In this document: positions 53,668-63,526 of the stretch, one piece after another | Layout: every line of letters starts with the position of its first letter | Numbering within the stretch: the stretch's first letter is position 1 | Source: Sulfitobacter sp. S223 | Lineage (GTDB): Bacteria; Pseudomonadota; Alphaproteobacteria; Rhodobacterales; Rhodobacteraceae | Reading direction: 5' to 3' | Length of the DNA stretch: 64,000 nucleotides | Assembly: GCF_025143825.1 (NCBI RefSeq) | Contig: NZ_CP083560.1 | Span: 3,534,001-3,598,000, forward strand | The notes under the pieces: generated by a model | What the model was told of the DNA's origin: nothing | Seen by the model: only the letters and a program-made list of their open reading frames with translations | Databases searched by the model: none | Program-made: the position numbers and the translations under genes

Positions 53668-54006
53668 ATGGAACTTACCAGCTCAAAAGAACCAGGACTG
53701 CAGATTGTCACTGTTCAGGAACAGCGCATAGATGCTTCCGTGGCGTTGGCGTTCAAAGATCGCATGCGCCAGATCACCGAAGAGGGCACAGAACCGGTGC
53801 TTCTTGATCTCAATCATGTTCAATTTATCGATTCTAGCGGCCTAGGCGCGATTGTCGCAGCAATGAAGAATTTGGGGCCGGACAGGCGACTAATTCTGGC
53901 AGGGCTGACCACGACCGTTGAAAAGGTGTTCCGCCTGACAAGAATGGATAGCGTCTTTGGCGTCTTTTCCACGGTCGAAGAAGCCTTGGCGGAGATGAGG
54001 GCATGA
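53668..54006 (+). CDS. STAS-domain anti-sigma factor antagonist
   Basis: 112 aa from the ATG at 53668 with AGGA 8 bases upstream. STAS fold with the phospho-acceptor Ser in 'VQFIDSSGLGAIVAAM'. It would be the switch partner of the adjacent HATPase-type kinase. No sigma factor or PP2C phosphatase is in the window, so the target is elsewhere. Confidence 0.9.
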   Translation: MELTSSKEPGLQIVTVQEQRIDASVALAFKDRMRQITEEGTEPVLLDLNHVQFIDSSGLGAIVAAMKNLGPDRRLILAGLTTTVEKVFRLTRMDSVFGVFSTVEEALAEMRA

Positions 54007-54030
54007 CCCCACCGCGACCGGGCCCATGCC

Positions 54031-54477
54031 GTGGCTGAGCAGCACAATTTCCACCCCTTCTCTATCGCAATTGCGGAATCACAGGACGCCGTGCGCGACG
54101 GGATTGCGCAGGCTATGTTACGGCTGGCCCCTCTGGGCCTTCCAAGAGACGCAGCAAGCTCTGTCGAACTTGTTCTTGCCGAAGCACTGAACAATACGAT
54201 TGAACACGCTCTGCCGAGAGTAACGCGAAAGACGCAGATCGAAATCAGAGGTGACTACAAGACAGGTGTCTTGCACCTTACGATCATTGATCAGGGCAAA
54301 CCGATGCCGAACGGGGCGGTGCCCACTGGGCCTGCGCCTAAACTGGATGTTGACATGTCCAATATACCAGAAGGCGGCTTTGGTTGGTATATGATCCATT
54401 CGCTAGCACGGAAAATAGAATACATGCGGGTCGGCAATACAAACCACCTGAATCTGCACTTCGATATCAAGCCATAG
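54031..54477 (+). CDS. HATPase_c anti-sigma factor kinase (RsbW/SpoIIAB type)
   Basis: 148 aa, GTG start. N-box 'VELVLAEALNNTIEHALPR', G1 'IIDQGKPMP' and G2 'EGGFGWYMIHSLARKIEYMR' of a GHKL ATPase. It should phosphorylate the STAS partner and hold a sigma factor or other target. It lies in the same frame as the STAS gene, separated by one TGA and 24 bases without another stop; the GTG has only a weak ribosome binding site. Confidence 0.88.
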   Translation: MAEQHNFHPFSIAIAESQDAVRDGIAQAMLRLAPLGLPRDAASSVELVLAEALNNTIEHALPRVTRKTQIEIRGDYKTGVLHLTIIDQGKPMPNGAVPTGPAPKLDVDMSNIPEGGFGWYMIHSLARKIEYMRVGNTNHLNLHFDIKP

Positions 54478-54740
54478 CTTGCTTTACCGTTTGGCACGAC
54501 AAGGGCACGTCAATACCTTGCCATTGCCGCATCAGCATCACATTCCTGTCACTCTTGAAAGGCATAGATAGTTTTGTAGCTGCATATAGCTTCCCTCGGC
54601 GTCGCGTTTCATTGCCCCCACCCAGTACGCGGCGCCGGGGCACTAACCTCCCCCCAATCATACCCACGTCATTCGCATTGGCAGCCTTGCCTGAACACAT
54701 TAGGCTGGGGGTGAACATATGATTAGGTGAGGTTTTTTCG
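54478..54740 (+). other. Intergenic region before GGT-like gene, 263 bases
   Basis: No gene, RNA or repeat is supported. Presumably holds the promoter of the GGT-like gene. Confidence 0.45.
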
Positions 54741-56318
54741 ATGCGTGACTTCCAATTTCCCGGCCGGTCGCCGGTTCTGGCAACGGGCGGCATGTGCGCC
54801 ACATCCCATCCATTGGGCGCAAAAGCAGCCATTGACGTGCTGGAGCGGGGCGGCAACGCAATGGACGCTGCAATTGCAGGCGCGGTATTGCTGGGAATTT
54901 GCGAACCGCAGATGACTGGCATTGGCGGCGACTGCTTTGTCCTGTGGTCCGAAGGCGGCAGCGACAAAGTTCATGCACTTAATGGATCAGGGCGTTCGCC
55001 TGCTGCGCTGGATGCTGCCACGCTGCGCGATTCCGGAGAAACGGCTGTGCCGCTCCATTCCGCACATGCAGTCACGATACCAGGGGCAATTGATGCATTT
55101 TGCCATCTGTCGGAAACCGTTGGCAAACTGGGCCTTGATGCGCTGCTTGCACCAGCAATACGCTATGCGGATCAGGGTGTGGTCGTTGCGCCACGTGTTG
55201 CTTTTGACTGGGGCAACGATGCGGCGACGCTTCAAGGCTCTGCGCGGGATCACTTCCTCATGGGTGGCCAGCCTCCGAAAGCGGGCGATACATTTCGCGC
55301 GCCCGGTCAGGCAGAAGTCCTGCGGCGCATCGCAAAAGATGGTCGCGATGCCTTTTATACCGGTGAGGTCGCAGAGGATATGCTCTCCGCACTGAACGCA
55401 TTGGGCGGCCTTCACACGGCCGAGGATTTTGCCGCTGTTTCCTGCACGCCAACGACACCCATCTCAGGCAGCTACAAAGACATCGAGGTGGTCGAGCATC
55501 CGCCGAACGGTCAGGGCGCGACAGCACTTCTTATGCTCAATATTCTGTCCCAGTTCGACATCGCCGGCATGGATCCATTGGGGGCGCAGCGGGTGCATAT
55601 CGAGGCTGAAGCGACCAAGCTTGCTTATGATGCGCGCAACCGGTTCTTGGCAGATGCAGACTATGCCAGCCGCGCCGATTATATGCTGGAGATGGATACA
55701 GCCAAGCGGCTTGCAGCCCTGATTGATCCGTCCAAAGCTATGCAAAGCCCGGCGGCCCTGACTGAGGCCGTGCACAAAGACACGATTTACATCACTGTGG
55801 TAGATGGTGATGGCATGGCCGTTTCGCTGATCTATTCGATTTTCCACGGCTTTGGGTCCGGTATCGGCACGGACAAATTTGGCCTGCTTATGCAAAACCG
55901 CGGTGCCGGCTTCACGCTTGAAAAAGGCCACCCGAACGAACTTAAGGGCGGCAAACGCCCCATGCATACCATCATCCCTGGCATGATCCGCGAAGGTGGC
56001 CGTATCACGATGCCGTTTGGCGTGATGGGCGGCGCGTATCAGTGTTGCGGGCACGCCCGCTTCGCAACGAATCTGTCAGACTTCGGTATGGACCCGCAGG
56101 CGGCAATTGATGCGCCCCGTGCTTTCAGTGACAAAGGCGTCCTTAACGTCGAGCGTGGCTATTCCGATTCGGTCCGCTCAGAACTGTCAGATATGGGCCA
56201 TGAGGTCGCAATCCCGCAAACTGCTATTGGCGGCGCACAGGCGATCAAAATCCACGAAAGCGGTGTGCTTGAAGGCGCATCAGATGCTCGTAAAGACGGC
56301 TGCGCACTTGGATTCTAA
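54741..56318 (+). CDS. Gamma-glutamyltransferase-like Ntn hydrolase
   Basis: 525 aa. GGT fold: 'LATGGMCATSHPLGAKAAID', 'ERGGNAMDAAIAG', 'TGIGGDCFVL'. The self-cleavage site aligns to Thr348 in 'KDTIYITVVDGDG', so the nucleophile Thr is kept, but the following TTH pattern of classical GGTs is TIY. There is no signal peptide, so it is probably cytoplasmic. It belongs to the GGT-like branch that includes other amide hydrolases; true gamma-glutamyl activity is not certain. Confidence 0.88.
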   Translation: MRDFQFPGRSPVLATGGMCATSHPLGAKAAIDVLERGGNAMDAAIAGAVLLGICEPQMTGIGGDCFVLWSEGGSDKVHALNGSGRSPAALDAATLRDSGETAVPLHSAHAVTIPGAIDAFCHLSETVGKLGLDALLAPAIRYADQGVVVAPRVAFDWGNDAATLQGSARDHFLMGGQPPKAGDTFRAPGQAEVLRRIAKDGRDAFYTGEVAEDMLSALNALGGLHTAEDFAAVSCTPTTPISGSYKDIEVVEHPPNGQGATALLMLNILSQFDIAGMDPLGAQRVHIEAEATKLAYDARNRFLADADYASRADYMLEMDTAKRLAALIDPSKAMQSPAALTEAVHKDTIYITVVDGDGMAVSLIYSIFHGFGSGIGTDKFGLLMQNRGAGFTLEKGHPNELKGGKRPMHTIIPGMIREGGRITMPFGVMGGAYQCCGHARFATNLSDFGMDPQAAIDAPRAFSDKGVLNVERGYSDSVRSELSDMGHEVAIPQTAIGGAQAIKIHESGVLEGASDARKDGCALGF

Positions 56319-56359
56319 ACAGATTTGCGGGGGCGTCTGTGGCGTCCCTGCAAGCCGGT

Positions 56360-56686
56360 TTAGTTCAGCTGGAAGTGGAGAGGGTAGGCGCCGTTTTCAA
56401 ACGGGCCGAACAGATCTCCGATGTCGGGGTGATCGACCGGCTCACCCGAATAATCCGCGACTAGGTTCTGTTCGGAAACGTAGGCCACGTAGTAGCTTTG
56501 ATCGTTTTCAGCAAGCAGATGATAGTATGGCTGCCCTTTGATAGGGCGGCTTTCTTCGGGGATCGATTCGTACCATTCTTCGGTATTTGCAAATTGGGGA
56601 TCGACATCAAAAATGACCCCGCGAAACGGGTGCTTCTTATGACGGACTACCTGTCCCAAGTGATATTTTGCGCGCGTTCTGATCAT
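56360..56686 (-). CDS. hspQ: Heat shock protein HspQ
   Basis: 108 aa from the ATG at 56686 (GGGAG upstream). 'KYHLGQVVRHKKHPFRGVIF' and 'FDVDPQFANTEEWYESIP' followed by 'QPYYHLLAEND' match the HspQ/YccV hemimethylated-DNA-binding-like fold. In E. coli HspQ acts on Lon and DnaA stability. Confidence 0.92.
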   Translation of the reverse strand: MIRTRAKYHLGQVVRHKKHPFRGVIFDVDPQFANTEEWYESIPEESRPIKGQPYYHLLAENDQSYYVAYVSEQNLVADYSGEPVDHPDIGDLFGPFENGAYPLHFQLN

Positions 56687-56770
56687 AGCAATGCGCTCCC
56701 TACCCTTCGTTTCTACCCGAAACAAGGACATTTTGTCCAATCAACTCAGCTAAGTTAAAGGAAACAGTCT

Positions 56771-57652
56771 GTGAACTTGACGCTAACCGTACTGGAGATC
56801 GTCGCGCCCGTTTTTTTATTGGCTGCGGTTGGTTTTGGCTGGGTAAAGATGGGATTTGAGTACCGCATCAACTTTGTCACACAGTTGGCGATGACCCTTG
56901 CGATCCCTTGTTTGATCTTCACATCCTTGATGCAGACCCAGATTGATCCCGCGGCTCTGACAGCGCTGTCGCTTGCCACAGTCACGGCCTATCTGGTGCT
57001 TACGCTTGCGGCGACTGCTTTTGTTTGGGCCACCGGCCTGCACCGCAGAACCTATCTGGCACCGATGATTTTTGGCAATACCGGCAATCTTGGTCTCCCG
57101 CTTGCCTTGTTTGCCTTCGGCCCGGAGGGGCTCAGCTATGCTGTGGTGGTTTTTGCAATCATGGCAATCTGGACCTTCACCTTTGGAATATGGTTGGTGG
57201 CGGGGACAGGCAGCTTTGGCAAGGTCCTCCGTGAGCCGCTGGTATGGGCCACGCTGCTGGGTGGTGTCTTTTTGTGGCAAGACTGGCAGACACCGACATT
57301 TCTGACCAACACGCTTGAGCTGATAGGCCAGATGGCGATCCCCTTGATGTTGATTACTCTCGGCGTTGCCGTGGCCCGGCTCACCCCTGGAGGTATCGGG
57401 AGGGCCGTTTTGCTGTCGGTGATCAAGCTTGGCCTCTGCGTTGGAACCGCATGGCTTGCGGCAATGGCCTTTGATCTGGATCGGGTCGCCTTCGGGGTGC
57501 TGGTGTTACAGATCGCTACGCCTGTGGCTGTCACGTCTTATCTACTGGCGGAGAAGTATGGCGCTGATGCACAAGCCGTTGCAGGCCTTGTCGTTGTCTC
57601 AACCTTAATCTCGGTCGGCGCATTGCCGCTTCTTTTGGCGGTGTTATTGTAG
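56771..57652 (+). CDS. AEC-family transporter
   Basis: 293 aa, GTG start, about ten membrane segments in two halves. 'APMIFGNTGNLGLPLALFAF' is the AEC signature with the N-terminal helix break, and 'LVLQIATPVAVTSYLLAEKY' the C-terminal one. Members move organic acids; the substrate is unknown. Confidence 0.9.
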   Translation: MNLTLTVLEIVAPVFLLAAVGFGWVKMGFEYRINFVTQLAMTLAIPCLIFTSLMQTQIDPAALTALSLATVTAYLVLTLAATAFVWATGLHRRTYLAPMIFGNTGNLGLPLALFAFGPEGLSYAVVVFAIMAIWTFTFGIWLVAGTGSFGKVLREPLVWATLLGGVFLWQDWQTPTFLTNTLELIGQMAIPLMLITLGVAVARLTPGGIGRAVLLSVIKLGLCVGTAWLAAMAFDLDRVAFGVLVLQIATPVAVTSYLLAEKYGADAQAVAGLVVVSTLISVGALPLLLAVLL

Positions 57653-57728
57653 GTTTTCTCTGTAAATCCGACCCTATCTACGCTATAGTTGTAAAAAATA
57701 TAAAAACGACACTTGAGGCGATAGGCAG

Positions 57729-58313
57729 ATGAAAAACCCCCTTCGCGCTATGATAATCGTGCTGCTGCTGGCAAGCTGTGGCGGCTCGTCCAGTAATCCG
57801 CCACGGGATCTGGACAACGCGTGCACGATTCTCAAACAGCGCCCCGAATATCACCGAGCGTTCAAAGCAGTTGAGCGTAAATGGGGCGTTCCCATCCACG
57901 TTCAGATGGCCACGATCCATCAGGAAAGCAAATTTGTCGGCGATGCCCGTACACCGTTCCGCTATGTTCTGGGTGTGATCCCGATGGGGCGCCAATCCAG
58001 CGCATACGGGTACAGTCAAGCGCTCGACGCTACTTGGGATGAATACCTGACCGCAGAGCGGCGCATGGGTGCCAAGCGCAACAGAATCAAAGACGCTACC
58101 GATTTCATGGGCTGGTATATGAACATCACCCGTCAGCGGAACGGCATCCCCCTATATGATGCCCGCAACCAGTATCTGGCCTACCATGAAGGCCACACTG
58201 GCTACAGTCGCGCCAGCTATAATAGTAAGCCGTGGCTTGTGGGCGTTGCTGGCAAGGTCGAAGCCCGGTCGCTGATGTATCGTGATCAGATTGCGGGATG
58301 CAGGCTCCGCTAA
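57729..58313 (+). CDS. Lytic-transglycosylase-like lipoprotein
   Basis: 194 aa with lipobox LLASC in the first 17 residues. The SLT-like fold has the catalytic Glu in 'QMATIHQESKFVGDA', followed by 'YGYSQALDATWDEYL' and a 'NQYLAYHEGHTGYSRASY' block. It should cut peptidoglycan strands at the outer-membrane face of the periplasm. Confidence 0.9.
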   Translation: MKNPLRAMIIVLLLASCGGSSSNPPRDLDNACTILKQRPEYHRAFKAVERKWGVPIHVQMATIHQESKFVGDARTPFRYVLGVIPMGRQSSAYGYSQALDATWDEYLTAERRMGAKRNRIKDATDFMGWYMNITRQRNGIPLYDARNQYLAYHEGHTGYSRASYNSKPWLVGVAGKVEARSLMYRDQIAGCRLR

Positions 58314-58333
58314 GGAAAATTCATTTAGCTAAT

Positions 58334-58371
58334 AAAAAAAGGCGCGGACAGTTTCTTGTCCGCGCCTTTTT
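58334..58371. terminator. Two-way intrinsic terminator
   Basis: GGCGCGGACA (58341-58350) pairs perfectly with TGTCCGCGCC (58357-58366), flanked by an A-run before and T-run after, so it serves both the transglycosylase gene (plus) and lolA (minus). Confidence 0.9.
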
Positions 58372-58387
58372 GCATTCATGGGCGTCG

Positions 58388-58978
58388 TTAACGACCACCC
58401 TTACTTGTATCGAATAGGCTGTTGGGCAGGCTTCCACCCTTTGTCAGGGCACCTAGGATAACAGTCGTCTGAGAGCCGTTCCCATCGTTGATTATCCACT
58501 GGCGCAGTTCCGGTGTCGGGCCTGTAAACTTCATCTGGATATTTCCATACTGCGGATTTTCCGGGTCTTGTGCCGTGACCGTGGTTGCCTTCCCGTCATA
58601 GGCATGGCCCGTGACCATCTTGGCCTGCCCAAGGTTCACATTACGCGCCAGAATGATGGATAGCGGCGTGCGCGACAGAGGGTATGTTTCTGGCGGCTGG
58701 TTGGACTTGGTATCGTAGATCACAACGGTATTGGATCCTGCGATCACAAGGCCCGTGTCGGGTGCGTTATACTCAAACCGTACGCGACCCGGACGTTTGA
58801 TATAGATTGTACCTGTTGAGATGGTCCCGTCACCATTGATCTGGGTGAACTCGCCTTTGGCGGTTGTCAGGCCATTGAGATAGTTACTGATACTGCCCAG
58901 CGGCAGCTTGTCAGCCCATGCCCCTGTTGCAGCAAGGGCTAGAACCGCGCCCAGCGTAATGGTCTTCAGAAATCGCAT
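58388..58978 (-). CDS. lolA: Outer-membrane lipoprotein carrier protein LolA
   Basis: 196 aa with a signal peptide ('MRFLKTITLGAVLALAATGAWA'). 'GEFTQINGDGTISTGTIYIK' and 'RPGRVRFEYNAPDT' are typical LolA. It carries lipoproteins across the periplasm. It follows ftsK after 198 bases that hold the ftsK terminator. Confidence 0.95.
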   Translation of the reverse strand: MRFLKTITLGAVLALAATGAWADKLPLGSISNYLNGLTTAKGEFTQINGDGTISTGTIYIKRPGRVRFEYNAPDTGLVIAGSNTVVIYDTKSNQPPETYPLSRTPLSIILARNVNLGQAKMVTGHAYDGKATTVTAQDPENPQYGNIQMKFTGPTPELRQWIINDGNGSQTTVILGALTKGGSLPNSLFDTSKGGR

Positions 58979-59034
58979 ATGGATCTTCCTGTGTTCGTTT
59001 ATTTCGCGTCACCCTCAACATAGGCGGGCAAGCA

Positions 59035-59051
59035 TTGATATGCGATATCAA
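59035..59051. promoter_or_regulatory. Inverted repeat upstream of lolA
   Basis: TTGATAT (59035-59041) and ATATCAA (59045-59051) form a perfect inverted repeat with a GCG centre, about 57 bases before the lolA ATG. Possible operator. Confidence 0.35.
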
Positions 59052-59120
59052 CTGCGCGGTTTGGGCATATGTTCCACCGTTTCCCCCTGAATGCGCGGTC
59101 ATACGCCGCCTAGAAACACA

Positions 59121-59152
59121 AAATGGCCCTCCTCTGAGAAGGAGAGCCATTT
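59121..59152 (-). terminator. ftsK terminator
   Basis: On the minus strand AAATGGCTCTCCT and AGGAGGGCCATTT pair (one G-U), then TGTGTTT. It lies 24 bases after the ftsK stop. Confidence 0.7.
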
Positions 59153-59176
59153 CTACGAGGGTGCCAGCGGGGGAAG

Positions 59177-62100
59177 TTAGCCCTGTTCTGGCACAAGTAT
59201 TTCACGTTTGCCGACATGGTTCGCCGGAGAGACAAGACCTTCATCTTCCATCTGCTCGACCAGTCGGGCGGCTTTGTTGTAGCCGATAGCAAGCTTACGC
59301 TGAATGTAGGAGGTGGAACATTTCCGGTCCCTGATCACCACCTGAACAGCCGTATCATAAAGCGCATCCTCGCCATCGGTGTTCCCACCTGTATTTAGGC
59401 CAAGCACCGTGTCGATATCTGCTTCTTTATCTTCAGGCGGGCCTTCGACCACACCAGATACATAGTCTGGTTCACCGAATTGCTTGAGGTGATTCACGAT
59501 CTCCTCAACTTCCTCGTCGCTCACAAACGGGCCGTGGCAGCGCACGATCTTGGAACCGCCCGCCATATACAGCATATCACCCATGCCCAGCAGCTGCTCG
59601 GCGCCCATTTCACCCAGAATGGTGCGGCTGTCGATTTTGCTGGTAACCTGAAACGAAATCCGCGTCGGGAAGTTCGCCTTGATCGTGCCGGTGATAACGT
59701 CGACCGAAGGACGCTGCGTCGCCATGATCAGGTGGATACCAGAGGCACGCGCCATCTGCGCCAGACGCTGGATACAGGCTTCGATCTCTTTGCCTGCGAC
59801 CATCATCAGGTCTGCCATCTCGTCCACGATCACGACGATATAGGGCAGTGCCACGGGGGTGTTTTCTTCTGTCTCGAAAATCGGCTCGCCGGTATCCTCG
59901 TCAAAACCGGTCTGAACCGTGCGGCTGAACATTTCGCCCTTGGCGAGCGCTTCTTTCACACGGCCATTGTAGCCTTCGATGTTCCGCACGCCCATCTTGG
60001 ACATTTTGCGATAGCGGTCTTCCATCTCACCTACGGTCCATTTCAGGGCCACAAGCGCCTTCTTGGGGTCTGTCACAACCGGCGACAGCAGGTGCGGGAT
60101 ACCGTCATAAACGCTAAGTTCCAGCATTTTGGGATCGATCATGATCATCCGGCACTCTTGCGGCGTCAGCTTGTACAACAAGCTAAGGATCATGGTGTTG
60201 ATCGCCACGGACTTACCCGAACCGGTGGTACCCGCGATCAATAGGTGGGGCATCTTGGCAAGGTTCGCCACTACTGGCTCCCCCCCGATATCCTTGCCCA
60301 GCGCAAGCGGCAGGTTCTGATTGCCATCGCCGAAATCACGGCTACTGAGAATTTCCCGCAGCACAACTTTCTCTCGGTTCTCGTTTGGCAGTTCGATCCC
60401 GATGACGGAACGACCTGGCACAGTCGATACACGCGCGGAAAGAGCCGCCATTGAACGGGCAATATCGTCTGCAAGGCCGATCACCCGCGACGCTTTGAGA
60501 CCGGGCGCGGGCTCAAGCTCATACATGGTGACGACAGGACCGGGGCGCACGGCGACGATTTCGCCTTTAACGCCGTAGTCATCCAAGACCGTCTCAAGCA
60601 TGCGCGCGTTCTCTTCCAACGCCTCGTCACTTAGGTGCAGGCGCGATACGCTGTCCGGGCTTTCCAAAAGGCTCAGCGGTGGCAGCTCAAACCCTGCATG
60701 TGTTTCGTCAAAAGACAGTGCTGGCTGCGCTTCGGCCTTGGCTTGTTTGCTTTGTGGAACGGGTTTTCGCATCATCGGCATCACAACGCGCTTCGGCTCT
60801 GCGACAGGAATCTGCGGCGCGGCAGCAACTGGTGCGACAACGGCCGGTTCATCATAAGCGGCCTCTTCCATCGCCTCCTGCTCAACAAAGATATTCGCTT
60901 CGTCTGCGGTGTAATCTTCGGTCAGGTCCTCCATCGGGCCGGCGTCGGCATAGTCGGGGGCTGGCGGCGCAGTTGGGATAGCGCGCGACGCAGCACTGGC
61001 GACCGCATTGGTGATGCGCGCAGTCAGTTGTGGTTCCGCCGGCAACGGCGCGGGGCTGCTATGCGCAGTCAACGGCGGCTCGGCGCGGCTTGTGTTCAGG
61101 ATGAGCGGGTCCGGTCCACGACCGCGCCCACGTGTCAGAGGTGCCGTTGCGGGCACATGCACGGCGTTTGTTGTACGCACGCGGTTCTTGATAACGTCAG
61201 AAATCTTTGTCTTGATCCGGTCGGTGTCTGGTACATCGTCAACAACCGCATCTTGATATGGCTCGACCAGCTCCGGCTCTGGCATAGCGTCCGGACGTTT
61301 GATCAGGCCCGGCATGCGCGCCAACAATCCGCCTTTTGCGTGCGGAGCGGGCGCATGATCGCCGTTGTCGTCAGCCCAATGATCCTCAACTGGCGCTGCG
61401 CGGCTTGCAACAAGTGGTGACCCACGGGCAGCTGCCGGTGCAACTTGTGCTTGCGCACGCGCCTCAGCGGCAAGCTGCTCTGCTTCGGAGCGGCGATGTT
61501 CGCGGCGTTCCGACTGCTTTGCTTGTAGATTTTGCGCCATCCCGACCGCACCAGAGGCGCCACGCCCCAAAACGTTCATCAATGTGGCGTAGGCCATGAT
61601 GGTCCCCACCAGCAAAAAGCGCGCAAACCGAGAAAGCTCGGATTTTGTGAAGCCAAGGACAAAAGCCCCCATTCCCAAGATCACCAGCCCCATCACCAGC
61701 GACATCAATTTGACCGTAAAGGTCGATCCGATCGGCAGCACCGTCAGGATAACGCCCATGACAGTATCACCGAACAGACCACCCAGACCAAAGCTATGCG
61801 TTTGCAACCATTCCGCGCCGGGGGTGAGTGTCGCGGCATAGATCGCACCAAAAGCTACGGCAATCGGCGCGAAAATCAGGCGACCCATGGCACGATCCTG
61901 TCCGCGATGCAGAGCAAAACGCGCGCCCCATACCAGCAAGACGATCGCCAAACCCCATGCACCCCAGCCCACAATCATGAACAGCGGCGCAGCGAGGGAG
62001 GCCCCCATCCGGCCAAGCCAGTTCTGCGCCGGAGCATCAGTGGCCAGCATCCAGTTGGGATCGTCGGGTGTGTAGCTGCCGATCATCATGGCGGCCATCA

Positions 62101-62209
62101 CGCCCAGCACCACCAGCACTACGCCAAGCAATTCCTTGCCGCGCTTTTCAATCGCTTCCGCTGTGGTGCTATCTATCAGCGGTTCGCGCTGTCGTGTCTG
62201 ATATGCCAT
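59177..62209 (-). CDS. ftsK: DNA translocase FtsK
   Basis: 1010 aa. Four membrane segments in the first 200 residues, a long Pro/Ala-rich linker, then the motor with Walker A '[13 protein letters not shown]' near 660, '[20 protein letters not shown]' and '[20 protein letters not shown]'. The last 65 residues are the gamma winged-helix domain that reads KOPS. It links division to chromosome dimer resolution. The aminotransferase gene ends 12 bases upstream. Confidence 0.97.
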   Translation of the reverse strand: MAYQTRQREPLIDSTTAEAIEKRGKELLGVVLVVLGVMAAMMIGSYTPDDPNWMLATDAPAQNWLGRMGASLAAPLFMIVGWGAWGLAIVLLVWGARFALHRGQDRAMGRLIFAPIAVAFGAIYAATLTPGAEWLQTHSFGLGGLFGDTVMGVILTVLPIGSTFTVKLMSLVMGLVILGMGAFVLGFTKSELSRFARFLLVGTIMAYATLMNVLGRGASGAVGMAQNLQAKQSERREHRRSEAEQLAAEARAQAQVAPAAARGSPLVASRAAPVEDHWADDNGDHAPAPHAKGGLLARMPGLIKRPDAMPEPELVEPYQDAVVDDVPDTDRIKTKISDVIKNRVRTTNAVHVPATAPLTRGRGRGPDPLILNTSRAEPPLTAHSSPAPLPAEPQLTARITNAVASAASRAIPTAPPAPDYADAGPMEDLTEDYTADEANIFVEQEAMEEAAYDEPAVVAPVAAAPQIPVAEPKRVVMPMMRKPVPQSKQAKAEAQPALSFDETHAGFELPPLSLLESPDSVSRLHLSDEALEENARMLETVLDDYGVKGEIVAVRPGPVVTMYELEPAPGLKASRVIGLADDIARSMAALSARVSTVPGRSVIGIELPNENREKVVLREILSSRDFGDGNQNLPLALGKDIGGEPVVANLAKMPHLLIAGTTGSGKSVAINTMILSLLYKLTPQECRMIMIDPKMLELSVYDGIPHLLSPVVTDPKKALVALKWTVGEMEDRYRKMSKMGVRNIEGYNGRVKEALAKGEMFSRTVQTGFDEDTGEPIFETEENTPVALPYIVVIVDEMADLMMVAGKEIEACIQRLAQMARASGIHLIMATQRPSVDVITGTIKANFPTRISFQVTSKIDSRTILGEMGAEQLLGMGDMLYMAGGSKIVRCHGPFVSDEEVEEIVNHLKQFGEPDYVSGVVEGPPEDKEADIDTVLGLNTGGNTDGEDALYDTAVQVVIRDRKCSTSYIQRKLAIGYNKAARLVEQMEDEGLVSPANHVGKREILVPEQG

Positions 62210-62221
62210 AACTCGTCCCTC

Positions 62222-63412
62222 TTATACCGGATAAAGACAGTCACGGATGGCCATAAGGCCGCGCTCTGTCTCTTCTTTCGGGGCCACAAGGGCCACTCTT
62301 ATATACTTTTTGCCAGGGTTCTCGGCGCCCGGCACATCCTGTGCCAGATACCCGCCGGGTAGCACTTTCACCCCTGTTTCGCGCCACAGCTTCACTGCTG
62401 CTTCTTCGTCATCCTCAACGGGCAACCACAGGAAAAATCCTGCTTCGGGGCTAGTATACCCGGCAACGTTGCCAAAGATGCGGTCGGCGATTTCGAATTT
62501 CTCTGCATAAAGCGCGCGATTTTCAATCACATGCGCTTCGTCGTCCCACACCGCCGCCGACGCAGCCTGAAGCGGCAGCGGCAAGGGTGCGCCAGAATAG
62601 TTGCGCAACAGCTTGATCTCACGGATCGAATCCACACCCGATGCCACAAAGCCTGACCGCAGACCCGGCAGATTAGAACGCTTGCTCAGGCTGTGAAAAA
62701 TAACCACGCGGTTAAGGTCAGCACCCATATCATGTGCGACCTGAAGCGCGCCCACCGGTGCCACATCGCGATAAATCTCAGAGTAACATTCATCCGCGAA
62801 GATAAGAAAATCATGCTTTTCCGCCAAGCGGATCAGGTCTTCCCAATAGCTGCGGGTCGCGACAGAGCCCTGAGGGTTGGCTGGCGAACAGATATAGACA
62901 GCAACGGTACGATCCAGCGTTGCCGCGTCCACAGCCTGAAAATCTGGCAAATGGCCTGTGGCTTCGGTTGCGTTGACCATAACCGGATCACAGCCGCCCG
63001 AAATCGCACCGATCATGTAGACCTGATAGAAGGGGTTCGGCATCAAGATTGCCGGCTTCTGGCCGTTCTTCGTCTCGGGGCACAAAGCGATCACTGCATT
63101 ATACAGCCCCTCACGCGTGCCGTTGAGCGCCATCACCTGCGTGTCCACATCCACTGGCACGCCGTAGCGGCGGTTGATCCATCCAGCAATTGCGCCGCGC
63201 AGCGCGGGCGAGCCGTCATTAGGCGGATAGCTGTTAAATCCCGCAGCGTTCTCTACGATCACGTCTGTAACCCAAGCCGGAAACGCATGTTTCGGCTCGC
63301 CTATGGTCATCTGGATCAGCGGACCACCCCCCTCGTGCACGTCTAAGAGAGCACGCAAACGGGGCCACGCATGAGCAGGAAGGTTCGAAAACCGCTCAGG
63401 AAAATTCATCAA
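62222..63412 (-). CDS. Class I/II PLP aminotransferase (DapC-like)
   Basis: 396 aa. PLP Lys in 'FHSLSKRSNLPGLRSGFVAS', 'ADECYSEIYRD' and 'CSPANPQGSVA' for cofactor contacts. It resembles the N-succinyldiaminopimelate aminotransferase group, so a role in lysine synthesis is likely but not certain. Two adjacent ATGs at the start (63412 and 63409). Confidence 0.9.
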   Translation of the reverse strand: MMNFPERFSNLPAHAWPRLRALLDVHEGGGPLIQMTIGEPKHAFPAWVTDVIVENAAGFNSYPPNDGSPALRGAIAGWINRRYGVPVDVDTQVMALNGTREGLYNAVIALCPETKNGQKPAILMPNPFYQVYMIGAISGGCDPVMVNATEATGHLPDFQAVDAATLDRTVAVYICSPANPQGSVATRSYWEDLIRLAEKHDFLIFADECYSEIYRDVAPVGALQVAHDMGADLNRVVIFHSLSKRSNLPGLRSGFVASGVDSIREIKLLRNYSGAPLPLPLQAASAAVWDDEAHVIENRALYAEKFEIADRIFGNVAGYTSPEAGFFLWLPVEDDEEAAVKLWRETGVKVLPGGYLAQDVPGAENPGKKYIRVALVAPKEETERGLMAIRDCLYPV

Positions 63413-63526
63413 AACTGCCTCGGATCGGGATCGTTATCGCCCCGTTTGTTACAAGGTAGCTTAAACCGCCGCCCGCCGTCTAGGAAAAACCCGATGTATC
63501 CGCGCAGCTTGTGGCTTTTTGGTCCC

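Noticed and set aside
61532-62362. 276-codon plus-strand ORF opposite ftsK and the aminotransferase
   Set aside because: Spans two real minus-strand genes and their junction; His/Gln/Arg-rich with no domain.
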